Shown piece by piece: positions 1-16,623 of a stretch of DNA of 64,000 nt; position 1 is the stretch's first letter, and each line of letters opens with the position of its first letter. Origin of the DNA: Moringa oleifera (lineage: Eukaryota; Streptophyta; Magnoliopsida; Brassicales; Moringaceae); NCBI GenBank assembly GCA_021397835.1, contig JAJFZO010000742.1, forward strand, positions 195,001 through 259,000, read 5' to 3'. The position numbers and the translations under genes are program-made. The notes under the pieces were generated by a model. The model saw nothing but the letters and a program-made list of their open reading frames with translations. It was not told where the DNA came from and did not search any database.

Positions 1-246
1 TTCCTACTATTATGTATATTATATAATATATAACAATATAAATACAAAAATTAATAGAATATCGATTTATCTATAGAATTGCGATTACAATGAATGATTC
101 ATGAATATAAATGACGAATCAAAAACTATATGGAATCATAAAAGATGGAAAGAGCTTTCAGATATAGTCATACCATTCCATTATATTGACAATTTCAAAA
201 AACTAATCATACTATTATCATAGTATGATGGTGTTCGGAGAAGTAT

Positions 247-319
247 GCCCCCATCATCTAGTGGTTCAGGATATCTCTCTTTCAAGAAGGCAGCGGGGAT
301 TCGACTTCCCCTGGGGGTA
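247..319 (+). tRNA. trnE-UUC: trnE-UUC copy in the NUPT
   Basis: A full-length, 73-nt plastid glutamate tRNA. The UUC anticodon lies in the TTTCAAG loop and the GGTTC-like T-arm region is present. A few substitutions separate it from the usual plastid sequence (for example GGAGG to GAAGG after the anticodon). In plastids this tRNA serves translation and tetrapyrrole synthesis. In the nuclear insert there is no reason to expect expression. Confidence 0.93.
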
Positions 320-378
320 AGGTACTACGAAAGGAAGTTGATCATGGATTATCAATATACTTAAAATTGATTCTTCCT

Positions 379-462
379 AGGTTGATACTCGAGCGGTTAA
401 TGGGGACGGACTGTAAATTTGTTGGCAATATGTCTACGCTAGTTCAAATCCAGCTTGGCTCA
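379..462 (+). tRNA. trnY-GUA: trnY-GUA copy in the NUPT
   Basis: Plastid tyrosine tRNA of about 84 nt with a long variable arm. The anticodon GTA is seen in the stretch GGACTGTAAATT. Several acceptor and D-stem bases are changed (the usual GGGTCGATGCCC reads AGGTTGATACTC), so stem pairing is weakened. It lies 59 bp after trnE, the usual trnE-trnY spacing. Confidence 0.92.
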
Positions 463-928
463 ATAATTCACTATCCACCATGAAATGATATAACCCATTT
501 TGTGTTCCATAAATGCCTGTCAGACAGGGAAGAATAAAAAAAAAGTAAAATTTTCTGATATATCCCTACTTTTATTTCTATTTCTTTTTTACTTGTTCTA
601 TTTATTTATTTTTTGTTCACATAAATTCTGATCTTGCTAACGATCTTAGATTAATATCAGGATCATTAAGTATAAAGTTTAATGAAAAGAATAAAGCAAA
701 GAAAAAAGAGTCTTTTTTTAATTGAAAAATTGATTATCAATTGATTTGGCAATAACAAAAGGACTACCAGTAATCTATGTTGCTCTCACTAAAGTGTATA
801 TATGTGTGGATATCAATATATCACTCGCGCCTCTATTTGTTACAACATGGCGATTCAAATCTGAAATCTAAATAGAAATGGTTTAAATGAAATCATAAGA
901 ATATGTATGCTATACACTTTATTTCCCT
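463..928. other. trnY-trnD plastid spacer
   Basis: AT-rich plastid intergenic DNA with poly-A and poly-T runs. No gene seen. Confidence 0.7.
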
Positions 929-1001
929 GGGATTGTAGTTCAATTGGTCATAGCACCACCTATCAAGGCGGAAGCAGCGATTTCGAGCCCCGTCAGTCCC
1001 G
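929..1001 (+). tRNA. trnD-GUC: Damaged trnD-GUC copy in the NUPT
   Basis: Plastid aspartate tRNA, recognised from the GGGATTGTAGTTCAATTGGT 5' half and the CGAGCCCCGTCAGTCCC 3' half. The anticodon loop is one base short and reads TATCAA instead of CTGTCAA, so the GUC anticodon is lost. An anticodon-stem base is also changed. This copy could not act as a normal aspartate tRNA. Confidence 0.9.
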
Positions 1002-2170
<1,169 letters not shown>

Positions 2171-3157
2171 TGTGAATAAAACTTGACTATCAATGATAAA
2201 AAGGATTTCAATTTTGCGTCTTAAATGAAACTAGAATCCGCAGTCTTCTATGAGGCCAGATAGTATGGTAGAAAGAAAGATTCATCTATTTCTTTCTATC
2301 ATACTATCTATTATTGTTATTGTAATGTATAAAGCTTTAATGTATAAAGATACAAGTTTAATATCTTAATATAGAGCAAGCTACAATATCTATCTTCATA
2401 GATTAAGTATCTTTATTTTCATAGATGGCGATATCAATTAAATATTATATGTAATGTACATAGTATTTCAATTTCATTTCTTTGCTTGATCTATTTGATT
2501 TGCTTTGGGTTGATTCCAATTAATCTGAAATAATCGAAAGGCAAGTCATACTCTTATGATTTTCTAATTCCTAAATTTCTAATTGTTTTCAATATGAATC
2601 CCGACATCTATCAAAAGAATCAAATTAATGGCCAACGGCCGAGATATAGTATATTTTAATAAAAAATAAAATCTTTGTTTGAACCAAGGCAAGATCTTTT
2701 TTTTTTAATACAAAAACCACTTTTTATCTTTGTTTGAACAGTAAAGAGGGGAATAAAAATAAATAAATAAAAAATAAAATGAAAAGGGTTCGTTGCCCCT
2801 CATTGTCCATATATCATTCTGGTAAGAGCCGATTCATCAAATCCTACCATCCGTATCCCTTTAACGTGCTTTTGAAATCCCTTTTACGTACTTTCGAAAT
2901 ATGAACATGGGAATTATTAAAATATCTATTTGATTTTGATTGAAAAGAAAAAGGTAATATTCATATATATTATTCATAGAATGCATTACTCCACTAGAAT
3001 ATAATAGAATAGAATTTAGAAACGAAAACATTTTTTTTTCATTTTTAAATTTGATTCATTAAAAAAATGAATTAAATTTAATAGTAAAAAAGGCTTTGTA
3101 AAACAATCTAGAAAACAATTAATACAGTTTGATTCCTTAACTCAATTAGTAGTACCT
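2171..3157. other. psbM-petN plastid spacer
   Basis: AT-rich spacer between the convergent psbM (+) and petN (-). It contains an inverted repeat able to form a hairpin just after psbM (about 2,257-2,311, arms containing AGATAGTATG...AGAAAGA and TCTTTCT...CATACTATCT), which fits a plastid 3'-end stem-loop. No gene seen. Confidence 0.65.
2257..2311. terminator. Likely psbM 3' stem-loop
   Basis: About 90 bp after the psbM stop, complementary arms (AGATAGTATG near 2,259 and CATACTATCT near 2,300, extended by AGAAAGA/TCTTTCT) can form a hairpin of the kind that stabilises plastid mRNA 3' ends. It is a plastid signal and is probably silent in the nucleus. Confidence 0.5.
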
Positions 3158-3952
<795 letters not shown>

Positions 3953-4023
3953 AAGTAACACCCGGATTTGAATTGGGGAAAAAGTATTTGCAGTCCCTCG
4001 GCTTACCGCTCGGCTATGCCACC
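3953..4023 (-). tRNA. trnC-GCA: trnC-GCA copy in the NUPT
   Basis: Minus-strand plastid cysteine tRNA of about 71 nt. The reverse complement begins GGTGGCATAGCCGAGCGG and carries ACTGCAAAT with the GCA anticodon intact. The T-arm reads TTCAAATCC. The 3' acceptor bases have drifted (TGTTAC where TGCCAC is expected), weakening the acceptor stem. Confidence 0.92.
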
Positions 4024-4604
4024 AAAATGATACAGACTAGATGAAAATCTTCCCTTCTATTGAAAAAAGAAAATGTGGATTTTCAGTCACAAAAGCCAAA
4101 ATTCAAGACAAATAGGAATCATTAACTATTGACTGTAAATTTATGAACCATTCTTGGATTTAAATTTCAAATTGTCTTTCCCTAATGATATAAGAAAATC
4201 TAAATGGATATATAACTAATCAGTATTGATTTTTTTTTCAATTTTCAATAAAAATTAAAAAATTCTTCCCAATTTCAATTATAACAGCAATTATGAGTAT
4301 ATGTAAACCCAAGTGTATAAGTTAGTATATAACTATAGCTATCTAATAGGTATTTATCTGTATAGGATACCTATAGGAAATTATCAAGAAATTATCGTGC
4401 TTCAATTTGCATTGAATAGATTGAAAAGAAAATAGAATTTTTGATAGAGCACGGCATGTGCTGTCCCGAATAGAACTGTAATGCAATAAAGGAAGAAAGA
4501 GAGACGTATATATCTGCACATTTTATTTTAATAAAAAAAAGAAATACAAGCTTTCTTATGCACTTCAATGATATTCTAAAAATTCTACGAAAAAAATAGA
4601 ATAG

Positions 4605-4654
4605 GTAAAATGATTTCTCTTCTCTGCGAGTAAAATGATTTCTCTTCTCTGCGA
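4605..4654. repeat. 25-bp perfect tandem duplication
   Basis: Bases 4,605-4,629 (containing GATTTCTCTTCTCTGCGA) are repeated exactly at 4,630-4,654. The second copy supplies the ATG of a chance open frame. It is either a plastid spacer polymorphism inherited with the insert or a later slippage event. Confidence 0.9.
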
Positions 4655-4975
4655 ATCATTTTTCGAACAATGGAATACACAAAAAAGCCAAGTGTTAGAA
4701 AAATCAACTTTATATTTATTGTTTCTGATTATTATGTCTTTATCTTTTCAAACAGATCAAATCATGAATACATTTATTTTTCTAGTATCCAATCAAATTG
4801 GAATATGTAATATCATAATAATGGTAGAAATTGAATTACTTTTTTTGATATTTTATACAAAACTCCATGAGTCTGAGTGGTATTTATCAATTCTTTTCCA
4901 TTTGTATCTTTCTATTATAAATTCCAATTTGAGTATAATCTCTATTCCTCCGTTCCTACGTATTTCACACATTAC

Positions 4976-4976
<1 letters not shown>

Positions 4977-5006
<30 letters not shown>
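4977..5006. repeat. TA microsatellite
   Basis: About 14 TA units in a row within the trnC-rpoB spacer. Similar TA runs occur near 15,497-15,520 and 17,380-17,401, also in NUPT spacers. Confidence 0.85.
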
Positions 5007-5007
<1 letters not shown>

Positions 5008-5141
5008 GGAGTTGGGTAAAATTTCATGTGATTTAGTAAATAGACTATAAATTCCATTATTGCTAGATCGAATCATATTCATATGATTCGATAAAGAATG
5101 AGAAATGGGATTTTTTGATAAATGGGAAATTTAAAAAAAAA

Positions 5142-8100
5142 AAGCTCGGGGATGAAAATGAGGGAATGTTTACAATACCTGGGTTTAATCAGATACAATT
5201 TGAAGGATTTTGTAGGTTTATTGATCAGGGCTTAAAAGAAGAACTTTATAAGTTTCCAAAAATAGAATATACAGATCAAGAAATTGAATTTCAATTATTT
5301 GTGGAAACATATCAATTGGTAGAACCGTTGATAAAAGAAAGAGATGCTGTATATGAATCACTCACATATTCTTTTGAATTATATATATCCGCAAGATTAA
5401 TTTGGAAACCCAATAGGAATATCCAAGAACAAACAATTTTTATTGGAAACATTCCTCTAAAGAATTCCCTTGGAACTTCTATAGTAAACGGAATATATAG
5501 AATTATGATCAATCAGATATTGCAAAGCCCTAGTATCTATTACCGATTAGAATTGGATCATAACAGAATTTTGGTCTATACCGGCATTATAACATCAGAT
5601 TGGGGAGGAAGGTTAGAATTATAGATTGATAAAAAAGCAAGGATATGGGCTCGTGTGAGTAAGAAACAGAAAATATCTATTCTAGTTCTATCATCAGCTA
5701 TGGGTTCGAATCTAAGAGAAATTCTAGAGAATGTTTGCTACCATGAAATTTTCTTGTCTTTCTTAACAGATAAGCAGAAAAAAAAATTGAGTCAAAAGAA
5801 AATGCCATTTTGGAGTTTTATCAACAATTTTCTTGTTTAGGTAGGGATCCAATATTTTCTAAATTCTTATGTAAGGAATTACAAAAAAAAAAAAAATCTT
5901 TCACCAAAGATGTGAATTAGGAAGGATTAGTTGATGAAATCTGAACTGGAGATTGAATCTTAAGATACCTCAGAACAATACATTTTTGTTACCACGAGAT
6001 ATATTGGCAGTTGTAGATCATTTGATTGGAATGAAATTTGGAATGGGTACACTTGACGATATGAATCATTTGAAAAATAAACATATTCGTTCTATAGCGG
6101 ATCTCTTACAAGACCAATTCGATTGGCTCTGGTTCTTTTAGAAAATGTAGTTAAGGGAACTACATTCGGAGCAATTAGGCATAAATTGATACCCACTCCT
6201 CAGAATTTGGTAACTTCAACTCCGTTAACAACCACTTATGAATCTTTTTTAAGATTACACCTATTATCTCAAGTTTTGGATTGAACTAATCCATTGACAC
6301 AAATAGTTCATAGGAGAAAATTGAGTTATTTGGGCCTTAGAGGATTAACAGGGCGAACTGCAAATTTTTGGATACGAGATATCCATCCTAGTCACTATAG
6401 GTGCGTTTGCCCCATTGACACGTATGAAGGAATCGATGTTAGATTTATTGGATCTTTAGCAATTCATGCCTGGATTGGTCATTGGGGGTCCATTTTATAA
6501 AATATTTGAGAAATAAAAAAAAGCACGGATGTTTTATTTATCACCAAGTAGAGATGAATATTATATGGTAGCAGCAGGAAATTCTTTGGCTCTGAATCAA
6601 GGTATTCAAGAAGAATAGGTTATTCTAACTCGATACCGCCAAGAATTCCTAACTATTGCATGGGAAGAGGTTTATCTTCGAAGTATTTTTTCTTTCCAAT
6701 ATTTTTCTATTGGAGCTTCCCTCACTCCTTTTATCGAGCATAATGATGCGAATCGGGCTTTAATGAGTTCTAATATGCAACATCAAACAGTTCCGCTTTC
6801 TCGGTCTGAGAAGTGCATTGTTGGAACTGGGTTGGAACGCCAAGTGGCTCTAGATTTAGGAGTTCCCGTTATAGCTGAACACGAGGGAAAGATCATTTAT
6901 ACCGATACTGACAAGATCATTTTATCGGGCAATAGAGATACTCTAAACATTCCATTAGTTATGTATCAACGTTCTAACAAAAATACTTGTATGCATCAAA
7001 AACCCCAAGTTCGGCTGGGTAAATGCATTAAAAAGGGACAATTTTTAGCGGATGGTGCAGCTACAGTTAGTGGCGAACTCGCTTTAGAGAAAAACATACT
7101 AGTAGCTTATATGCCATAGGAAGGTTACAATTTTGAAGATGCAGTACTCATTAGCGAGCATCTAATATATGGAGATATTTATACTTCTTTTCACATACGA
7201 AAATGTGAAATTCAGACTCATGTGACGAACCAAGGTCCCGAAAAGTTCACTAACGAAATACTGCATCTAGAAGGCTGTTTACTCTACAATTTAGACAAAA
7301 ATGGAATTGTGATGCTGGGATCTTGGGTTGAGATAGGCAATATTTTTGTAGGTAAATTAATGCCTCAAGTGGCGAAAGAATCATTGTATGCTCCTGAATA
7401 TAGATTATTATGGGCCATACTTGGCATTCAAGTATCCACTTTAAAGGAAACTTGTCTAAAATTACCTATAGGTGGTAAAGGTCAAGTTATTGATGTGAGA
7501 TGGATTCAGAAAAAAGGGGGTTCTAGTTATAACCCAAAAATGACTCATGTATATATTTCATAGAAACGTGAAATCAAAGTAGGTGATAAAGTAGTTGGAA
7601 GACATGGAAATAAAGGTATCATTTCAAAAATTTTACCTAGATAGGATATGCCTTATTTGCAAGATAGAAGACTTGTTGATATGGTCTTCAACCCATTAGG
7701 AGTACCTTCATGAATGAATGTAAGACAGATATTTGAATGCTCACTTGGGTTAGCAGGGAGTCTGCTAGATAGACATTATCGAATAGCACCTTTTGATGAG
7801 AGATATGAACAAGAGGCTTTGAGAAAACTAGTGTTTTCTGAATTATATGAAGCCAATAAGCAAATAGTGAATCCATGGGTATTTGAACCCGAGTATCTAA
7901 GAAAAAGCAGAATATTTGATGGAAGAACGAGAGATCCTTTTGAACAACCTGTTATAATAGGAAAGCCTTATATCTTGAAATTAATTCATCAGGTTAATGA
8001 TAAAATACATGGACATTCCAGTGGACATTATGCACTTATTACATAACAACCCCTTAAAGGCAGGTCCAAGTAGGGGGCACAGCAACTAGGAGAAATGGAG

Positions 8101-8346
8101 GTTTGAGCTCTAGAGGGATTTAGTGTTACTTATATTTTACAAGAGATGCTTACTTATAAATCTGATCATATTAGAGCTCGCCAAGAAGTACTTGGTACTA
8201 TGATCATTGGAGGAGCAATACTTAAACCTGAGGATGCTCTAGAATCTTTTTGATTACTCGTTTGAGAACTATGATCTTGGGGTCTGGAACTGAATCATTT
8301 CCTTGTATCTGAGAAGAACTTCCAGATTAATAGGAAGGAAGTTTAA
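5142..8346 (+). pseudogene. rpoB: Plastid RNA polymerase beta subunit pseudogene
   Basis: Full-length nuclear copy of rpoB, the beta subunit of the plastid-encoded RNA polymerase, about 3.2 kb as expected. The first codon has lost ATG (AAG at 5,142), followed by LGDENEG; the C-terminus ends NFQINRKEV before TAA at 8,344-8,346. Recognisable stretches include [36 protein letters not shown] and HGNKGIISKILPR. There are many breaks: TAG at 5,622, a frame change in the A-run near 5,882-5,894, TAG at 6,139, TAG at 7,117 and TAG at 7,561 (the last lies just before the AGRHGNKG region). The frame survives only as islands of roughly 60-170 codons. It is followed after 25 bp by rpoC1, the usual rpoB-rpoC1-rpoC2 operon order. 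Confidence 0.96.
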
Positions 8347-8371
8347 TCGAAATGAATCAAAATTTTTTTCT

Positions 8372-11166
<2,795 letters not shown>

Positions 11167-11336
11167 TCATATGGTATCTAAGCTAAGTAATTCTATGACA
11201 CTAGCATGAATGTGGGTCTCTCCGATTCAACTAGGACCATAATTCTTAACCTAAAATTCTACGCGAATCAAGATCGAGAAAAGGAAGTTTTCCAATTGTT
11301 GACTCAAACTCATTGTCAAATCTCACTCATCTGAAT

Positions 11337-14133
11337 ATGGAGGTACTTATGGCAGAATGGGCCAATTTGTTGTTTCACAATAAAGTCATAAAAGGAACTG
11401 CCATTAAATGACTTATTAGCAGATTAATAGATCACTTGGGAATGGCATATACATCACACATCCTGGATCAAGTAAAGACTCTAGGTTTCCAGCAAGCCAC
11501 TGCTACATCTATTTTATTGGGAATTGATGATCTTTTAACGATACCTTCTAAGGGATGGCTAGTCCAAGATGCTGAGCAACAAAGTTTGATTTTGGAAAAA
11601 CATCATCATTATGGGAATGTACATGCAGTAGAAAATTACGCCGATCCATTAAGATATGGTATGCTACTAGTGAATATTTGCGACAAGAAATCAATCCTAA
11701 TTTTAGGGTGACTGACCCTTTCAATCAGTCCATATAATGTCTTTTTCAAGAGCTTGAGGAAATGCATCTCAAGTAAACCAATTAGTAGGTATGAGAGGAT
11801 TAATGTCGGATCCCCAAGGACAAATGATTGATTTACCCATTTAAAGCAATTTACACGAAGGACTGTTTTCAAAAGAATATATCATTTGTTGCTACGGAGC
11901 CCGCAAAGGCATTATGAATACCACTGTACGAACATCAGATGTTGGATATCTTACGCGTAGACTTGTTGAAGTGGTTCAACATATTGTTGTACGTAAAACA
12001 GATTGTGGCACCATCAGAGGGATTTCTGTGAGTCCTCATAAAAGGATGATGCCAAATTTTATACAAACATTAATTGATCGTGTATTAGTAGCGAATATAT
12101 ATCTGGGCCCGTGATGTATCGCCATTCGAAATCAAGATTTAGGATTGGACTTGTCAATCAATTCATAACCTTTCGAACACAATCAATATCTATTCGAACC
12201 CCCTTTACTTGTAGGAGTAAATCTTGGATCTGTCGATTATGTTATGGTCGGAGTCCCACTCACAGGGACCTAGTTGAATTAGGAGAAGCTATAGGTATTA
12301 TTGTGGGTCAATCTATTAGAGAACTGGGGACTCAACTAACATTAAGAACTTTTCATACCGACGGAGTATTTACAGGGGGTACTGCAGAACATGTATGATG
12401 TCCTTTTAATGGAAAAATAAAATTCAATGAGGATTTGGTCCATCCTACATGTACAAGTCATGGGCATCCTGCTTTTCTATGTTATATAGACTTGTCTATA
12501 ATTATTAAGAGTGAAGATATTATACATAACGTGACTATTCCACTAAAAAGTTTTCTTTTAGTTCAAAATGATCAATATGTAGAATAAGAACAAATGATTG
12601 CTGAAATTCGCACAGGAACATACACTTTTAATTTTAAAGAGAGGGTTCAAAAACATATTTATTTTGACTCAGAGGGAGAAATGCATTGGAGTACCGGTGT
12701 GTACCTTGCACCTGAATTTACATATAATAATGTTCATCTCTTACCAAAAACAAGCCATTTATGGATATTATCAGGAGGTTCATGCAGATACAGTCTAGTT
12801 CCTTTTTCGCTCCACAAGGATCAAGATCAAATGAACATTCATTCTCTTTCTGTCGAACGAAGGTATATTTCTAGCCTCTCAGTGAATAATGATCAAGTGA
12901 GACATAAATTCTTTAGTTTGGATTTTTCTGATAAAAAAAAAGTGGGATTCCTGATTATTCAGAATTTAATTGAATCATAGGTACTGGTCATTGTAATCTC
13001 ATAAATTTTGCTATTCTTCACGAGAATTTGGATTTATTAGCAAAGAAGCAAAGAAATTGATTTATTATTCCATTCTAATCAATTTAAGAACAAGAGAAAG
13101 AACTAATGCCACGTTCAAGTATCTTGATTGAAATACTTATAAATGGTATTGTCCGTAGAAATAGTATTCTTGCTTTTTTTTGATGATCCTTGATACAGAA
13201 GAAAGAGTTCAGGAATTCTTAAATATGAGACTAAAGGGGCGCATTCAATCGTCGAAAAAGAGGATGTGATTGAGTATCAAGGAGTCAAAAAATGTAAGAC
13301 AAAATACCAAATGAAGGTAGATCAATTTTTTTTTCATTCCCGATGAAGTGCATATTTTACCTGAATCTTCTTTCATAATGGTACGAAACAATAGTATCAT
13401 TGGAGTAGATATATGAATCACTTTAAATACAAGAAGCCAAGTAGGCAGATTTGTCCGAGTGGAGAGAAAAAAAAAGTATTGAACTTAAAATCTTTTCTAA
13501 AGATATCCATTTTTTGGGAAAGACAAATAAGATGTTCCAACACAGTGGCATCTTGATACCACTAAGAAGGCAAAAAACAAACTCTAAGGAATCAAAAAAA
13601 TTGAAAAATTGGATCTATGTCCAACGAATCACATCTACCAAGAAAAGTATTTTGTTTTGGTGCGACCTGTAGCCGCATATGAGATAATGGATAGTATAAA
13701 TTTAGCAACACTCTTTCCACATGATATATTTCGAGAAAAGGATAATATACAATTTCGAGTTGTCAATTATATCCTTTATGGAAATGGCAAACTGGCTCGA
13801 GGAATTCCTAACACAAGTATTCAATCGGTTCGTACTTGTTTAGTCTTGAATTGGGACCAAGACAACAAAAGTTCTTCCATCGAAGAAGTCTATACTTTCT
13901 TTGTTGAAGTGAGTATAAGTGGTCTAATTCGAGATTTCCTAAGAATCAACTTAGTGAAATCCCATATTTCGTATATCAAAAAAAGGAACGATCCGTCAAG
14001 TTTAAGATTGATCTCTTATAATGGGTCAGATCGCATCAATCCGTTTTATTCTAAGGCAAGGATTCAACAATCACTTAGCCAAAATCACGAAACTATTCGT
14101 ATGTTGTTGAATAGAAATAAGGAATGCCAATCT
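11337..14133 (+). pseudogene. rpoC2: Plastid RNA polymerase beta'' subunit, 5' part, truncated by deletion
   Basis: The first roughly 2.8 kb of rpoC2 (full gene usually about 4.1-4.2 kb), starting MEVLMAEWANL at 11,337, 170 bp after rpoC1. Conserved stretches include [54 protein letters not shown] and [11 protein letters not shown]. Frames are broken repeatedly (stops near 11,410, 11,709, 12,112 and 12,396). A long open stretch then runs from 13,609 and crosses the deletion junction into atpA. rpoC2 similarity stops at NRNKECQS (14,131-14,133). The remaining roughly 600 residues are missing. Confidence 0.95.
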
Positions 14134-14136
14134 GTC
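14128..14136. other. Internal NUPT deletion junction joining rpoC2 to atpA
   Basis: rpoC2 (ending KECQS) changes to atpA (beginning SVKATRKI) within the codons CAA TCT GTC. The TCT serine codon can be assigned to either gene, so there is about 3 bp of microhomology. The missing segment corresponds to the 3' part of rpoC2, rps2, atpI, atpH, atpF and roughly the first 85-90 codons of atpA. From gene sizes this is about 6-7 kb. The reading frame is kept across the junction. Confidence 0.9.
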
Positions 14137-15393
14137 AAAGCAACAAGAAAAATTACTCAGATACCCGTGAGTGAGGCTTATTTGGGTCGTGTTATAAATG
14201 CCTTAGCTAAACCTATTGATGGTCGAGGTAAGATCTTAGCTTCTGAATCTTGGTTAATTGAATCTCTCGCTCTAGGTATTATTTTGAGACATTCTGTATA
14301 TGAGCCTCTTCAAACAGGACTTATTGCTATTGATTCAATGATCCCTATAGGTCATAGGCAGCGAGAATTAATTATTTGGGACAGACAGACCGATAAAACA
14401 GTAATAGCCATAGATACAATTCTCAATCAACAAGGGCAAAATGTAATATGTGTTTATGTAGCTATTGGTCAAAAAGCATCTTTTGTGGCTCAGGTAGTGA
14501 CCACTTTCTAGGAAAATAGGGCGATGGAATACACTATTCTGGTAACCAAAACGGCAGATTCTCCAGCTACATTACAATATCTAATGCCTTATATAAGAGC
14601 TACTTTGGCTGAATATTTTATGTACCATGAACAACACAGTTTAATCATTTATGATAATCCTTCCAAACAAGCACAGGCTTATCGCCAAATGTCTCTTCTA
14701 TTACGAAGACCATGTGGTTGTGAAGCTTATACAAGAGATATTTTTTATTTGCATTCACGTCTTTTAGAAAGAGCCGCTAAATCAAGCTCTCAGTTAAGTG
14801 AAAGAAGTATGATTGCTTTACCAATAGTTGAGACCCAATCGGGAGACGTTTCAGCTTATATTCCTACTAATGTAATTTCCATTGCAGATGGACAAATATT
14901 CTTATCCGTCAATCTATTCAATGTTGGAATCAAACCTACTATCAATGTAGGTATTTCTGTCTTCAGAGTCGGATCTGCAGCTCAAATTAAAGTTATGAAA
15001 TAAGTAGCTGGCAACTTAAAATTGGAATTGGCTCAATTCGCTGAATTGGAAGCCTTTGCGCAATTTGCTTATGATCTCGATAAAGCTACTCAGAATCAAT
15101 TAGCAAGAGGTCAACGATTACATGAGTTACTTAAACAATCCCAATCAGCCCATCTCACAGTTGAAGAACATATAATGACCATTTATATCGGAACTAATGG
15201 TTATCTTGATTCATTAGAACTTGGACAAGTAAGGAAATTTCTCGTTGAGTTACATACTTACTTAAAAACGAATAAACCTCAGTTCCAAGAAATCATATCC
15301 TCTACCAAAACATTCACTGAGGAAGTAGAAGCCGTTTTGAAAGAAGCTATTCAGGAACAAATAGAACGTTTTCTACTTCAAGAACAATTATAA
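14131..15393 (+). pseudogene. atpA: Plastid ATP synthase CF1 alpha subunit, 5'-truncated
   Basis: The C-terminal four-fifths of atpA, the nucleotide-binding alpha subunit of the chloroplast F1 ATPase. It keeps [40 protein letters not shown] and the C-terminal [18 protein letters not shown]. The P-loop is damaged: the usual GDRQTGKT reads WDRQTDKT, losing the glycine before lysine. Stops at 14,509-14,511 (TAG, from CAG) and 15,001-15,003 (TAA, from CAA) split it into three frames. The first roughly 90 codons are missing because of the 14,131 deletion. Confidence 0.95.
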
Positions 15394-15608
15394 ATAAATA
15401 AAAGAATTGATCATTCTTAATTTTTATTCTTTAATTTAATTAATTTTATTTTCATTTAATAATAATATAAGTTTCTAAGTATTAAATAAGCATATAATAT
15501 ATATATATATATATATATATACATAAGTAAATATAACATAAGTAAGCATCTCTTATTGAAATCATTCAATATTTCTTTCCTAACATAGAAATATATATGG
15601 AAATAAAT
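15394..15608. other. atpA-trnR spacer with TA repeat
   Basis: AT-rich plastid spacer with a TA run at about 15,497-15,520. No gene. Confidence 0.7.
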
Positions 15609-15680
15609 TGCGTCCAATAGGATTTGAACCTATACCAAAAGTTTAGAAGACCTCTGTCCTATCCATTAGACAATGGATGC
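15609..15680 (-). tRNA. trnR-UCU: trnR-UCU copy in the NUPT
   Basis: Minus-strand plastid arginine tRNA, 72 nt. The reverse complement begins GCATCCATTGTCTAATGG and has GTCTTCTAAAC with the UCU anticodon intact. The acceptor stem has one mismatch (third pair A-C). Confidence 0.93.
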
Positions 15681-15850
15681 TTTTCATTTTGATTTTTTTC
15701 GCATTTGTTTTACTTTACTATCTTTTATTCCAAAAAAATAAAGAATATGTGAGACAATTTTAGGAATTGTGTATTAATTCACTTCAATGAAGTGAATTAA
15801 TGCATATTCAAATAGATATTATGTCTATAATATAGAACGGGGAATCTAAA

Positions 15851-16623
15851 GCGGGTAGCGGGAATCAAACCCTCATCGTTAGCTTGCAAGGCTAGGGGTT
15901 ATAGTCGACATTGATTCATCATTTTTAACGTCTCTAATTCAAAACTGAACATGAAACTTTGGTTTCATTCGGCTCATTTATGAAAGATGGATAAATTCCC
16001 AGATATAATAAGATGAGAACGAAATAAAAATGCGACCCGTAACATCTATGTTAGCCTTTCTATCTGAATGCATTTAATTCAGTACAATTTGCTTTATAGA
16101 TGATCCCTTTAGAAGAGGGAGATTATAACAATCTTTCTAGTTACTTTGTTCTCTATTTCTATTTAATAGAATCCTTAGGAAAATTATTTTGTTTCCACCG
16201 AGCTAAAACAATATGTCAATGTCTCTAGTAAACTAAATTTATCGTTTATTAGCTATTTGCTTAAATTTTTTTCTATACAAAACAAACATTGAATTGGAGA
16301 TTTAGTTACCATTAGAAATAATTTTTTTTTAATCTTTATCCATGGATCCTTTTCTTATACTTATTCAATTGGAAATAGCAATCCAATTCAAAAATTATGT
16401 TTCATAATTTCATAATCCAATTAATTTTTCAATTTATAATTGACTCTTGGATACAAATCACGAGAATGTATACTCTTCTTCGAATTTTTCATTAAAAGGT
16501 AAAGGATTAAATCCTTTTAAGAAATAAAGTTTTTGATCGTAAAATGAACCAAATCAAAGGACCCGTTAACTATTAAGGGGATTAATAAAATGAATCACAC
16601 TTTTACCACTTAACTATACCCGC
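15851..16623 (-). tRNA. trnG-UCC: trnG-UCC copy with group II intron, anticodon changed
   Basis: Split plastid glycine tRNA on the minus strand. The 5' exon (23 nt) is 16,601-16,623, reverse complement GCGGGTATAGTTAAGTGG. The 3' exon (48 nt) is 15,851-15,898, ending GATTCCCGCTACCCGC. The roughly 700-bp intron (15,899-16,600) is the usual length. In the 3' exon the anticodon loop reads TTGCAAG where TTCCAAG is normal, so UCC has become UGC. With the unspliceable intron this copy is dead. Confidence 0.9.

Larger units (their letters stand above)
4024..5141. other. trnC-rpoB plastid spacer
   Basis: The normal long spacer between trnC and rpoB. It carries a 25-bp exact tandem duplication (4,605-4,654) and a TA microsatellite (about 4,977-5,006). 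A 133-codon open stretch at 4,635-5,036 is AT-rich, matches no plastid gene, runs into the TA repeat, and is not supported as a gene. Confidence 0.7.

Noticed and set aside
4635..5036. 133-codon open frame in the trnC-rpoB spacer
   Set aside because: AT-rich, starts in a duplicated spacer segment, runs into a TA microsatellite and matches no plastid gene known at this place.
13609..14511. rpoC2::atpA fusion as a functional new gene
   Set aside because: No promoter or domain logic. It lacks the start of both proteins, the P-loop is damaged and the neighbours are decayed. Reported only as a structural curiosity.
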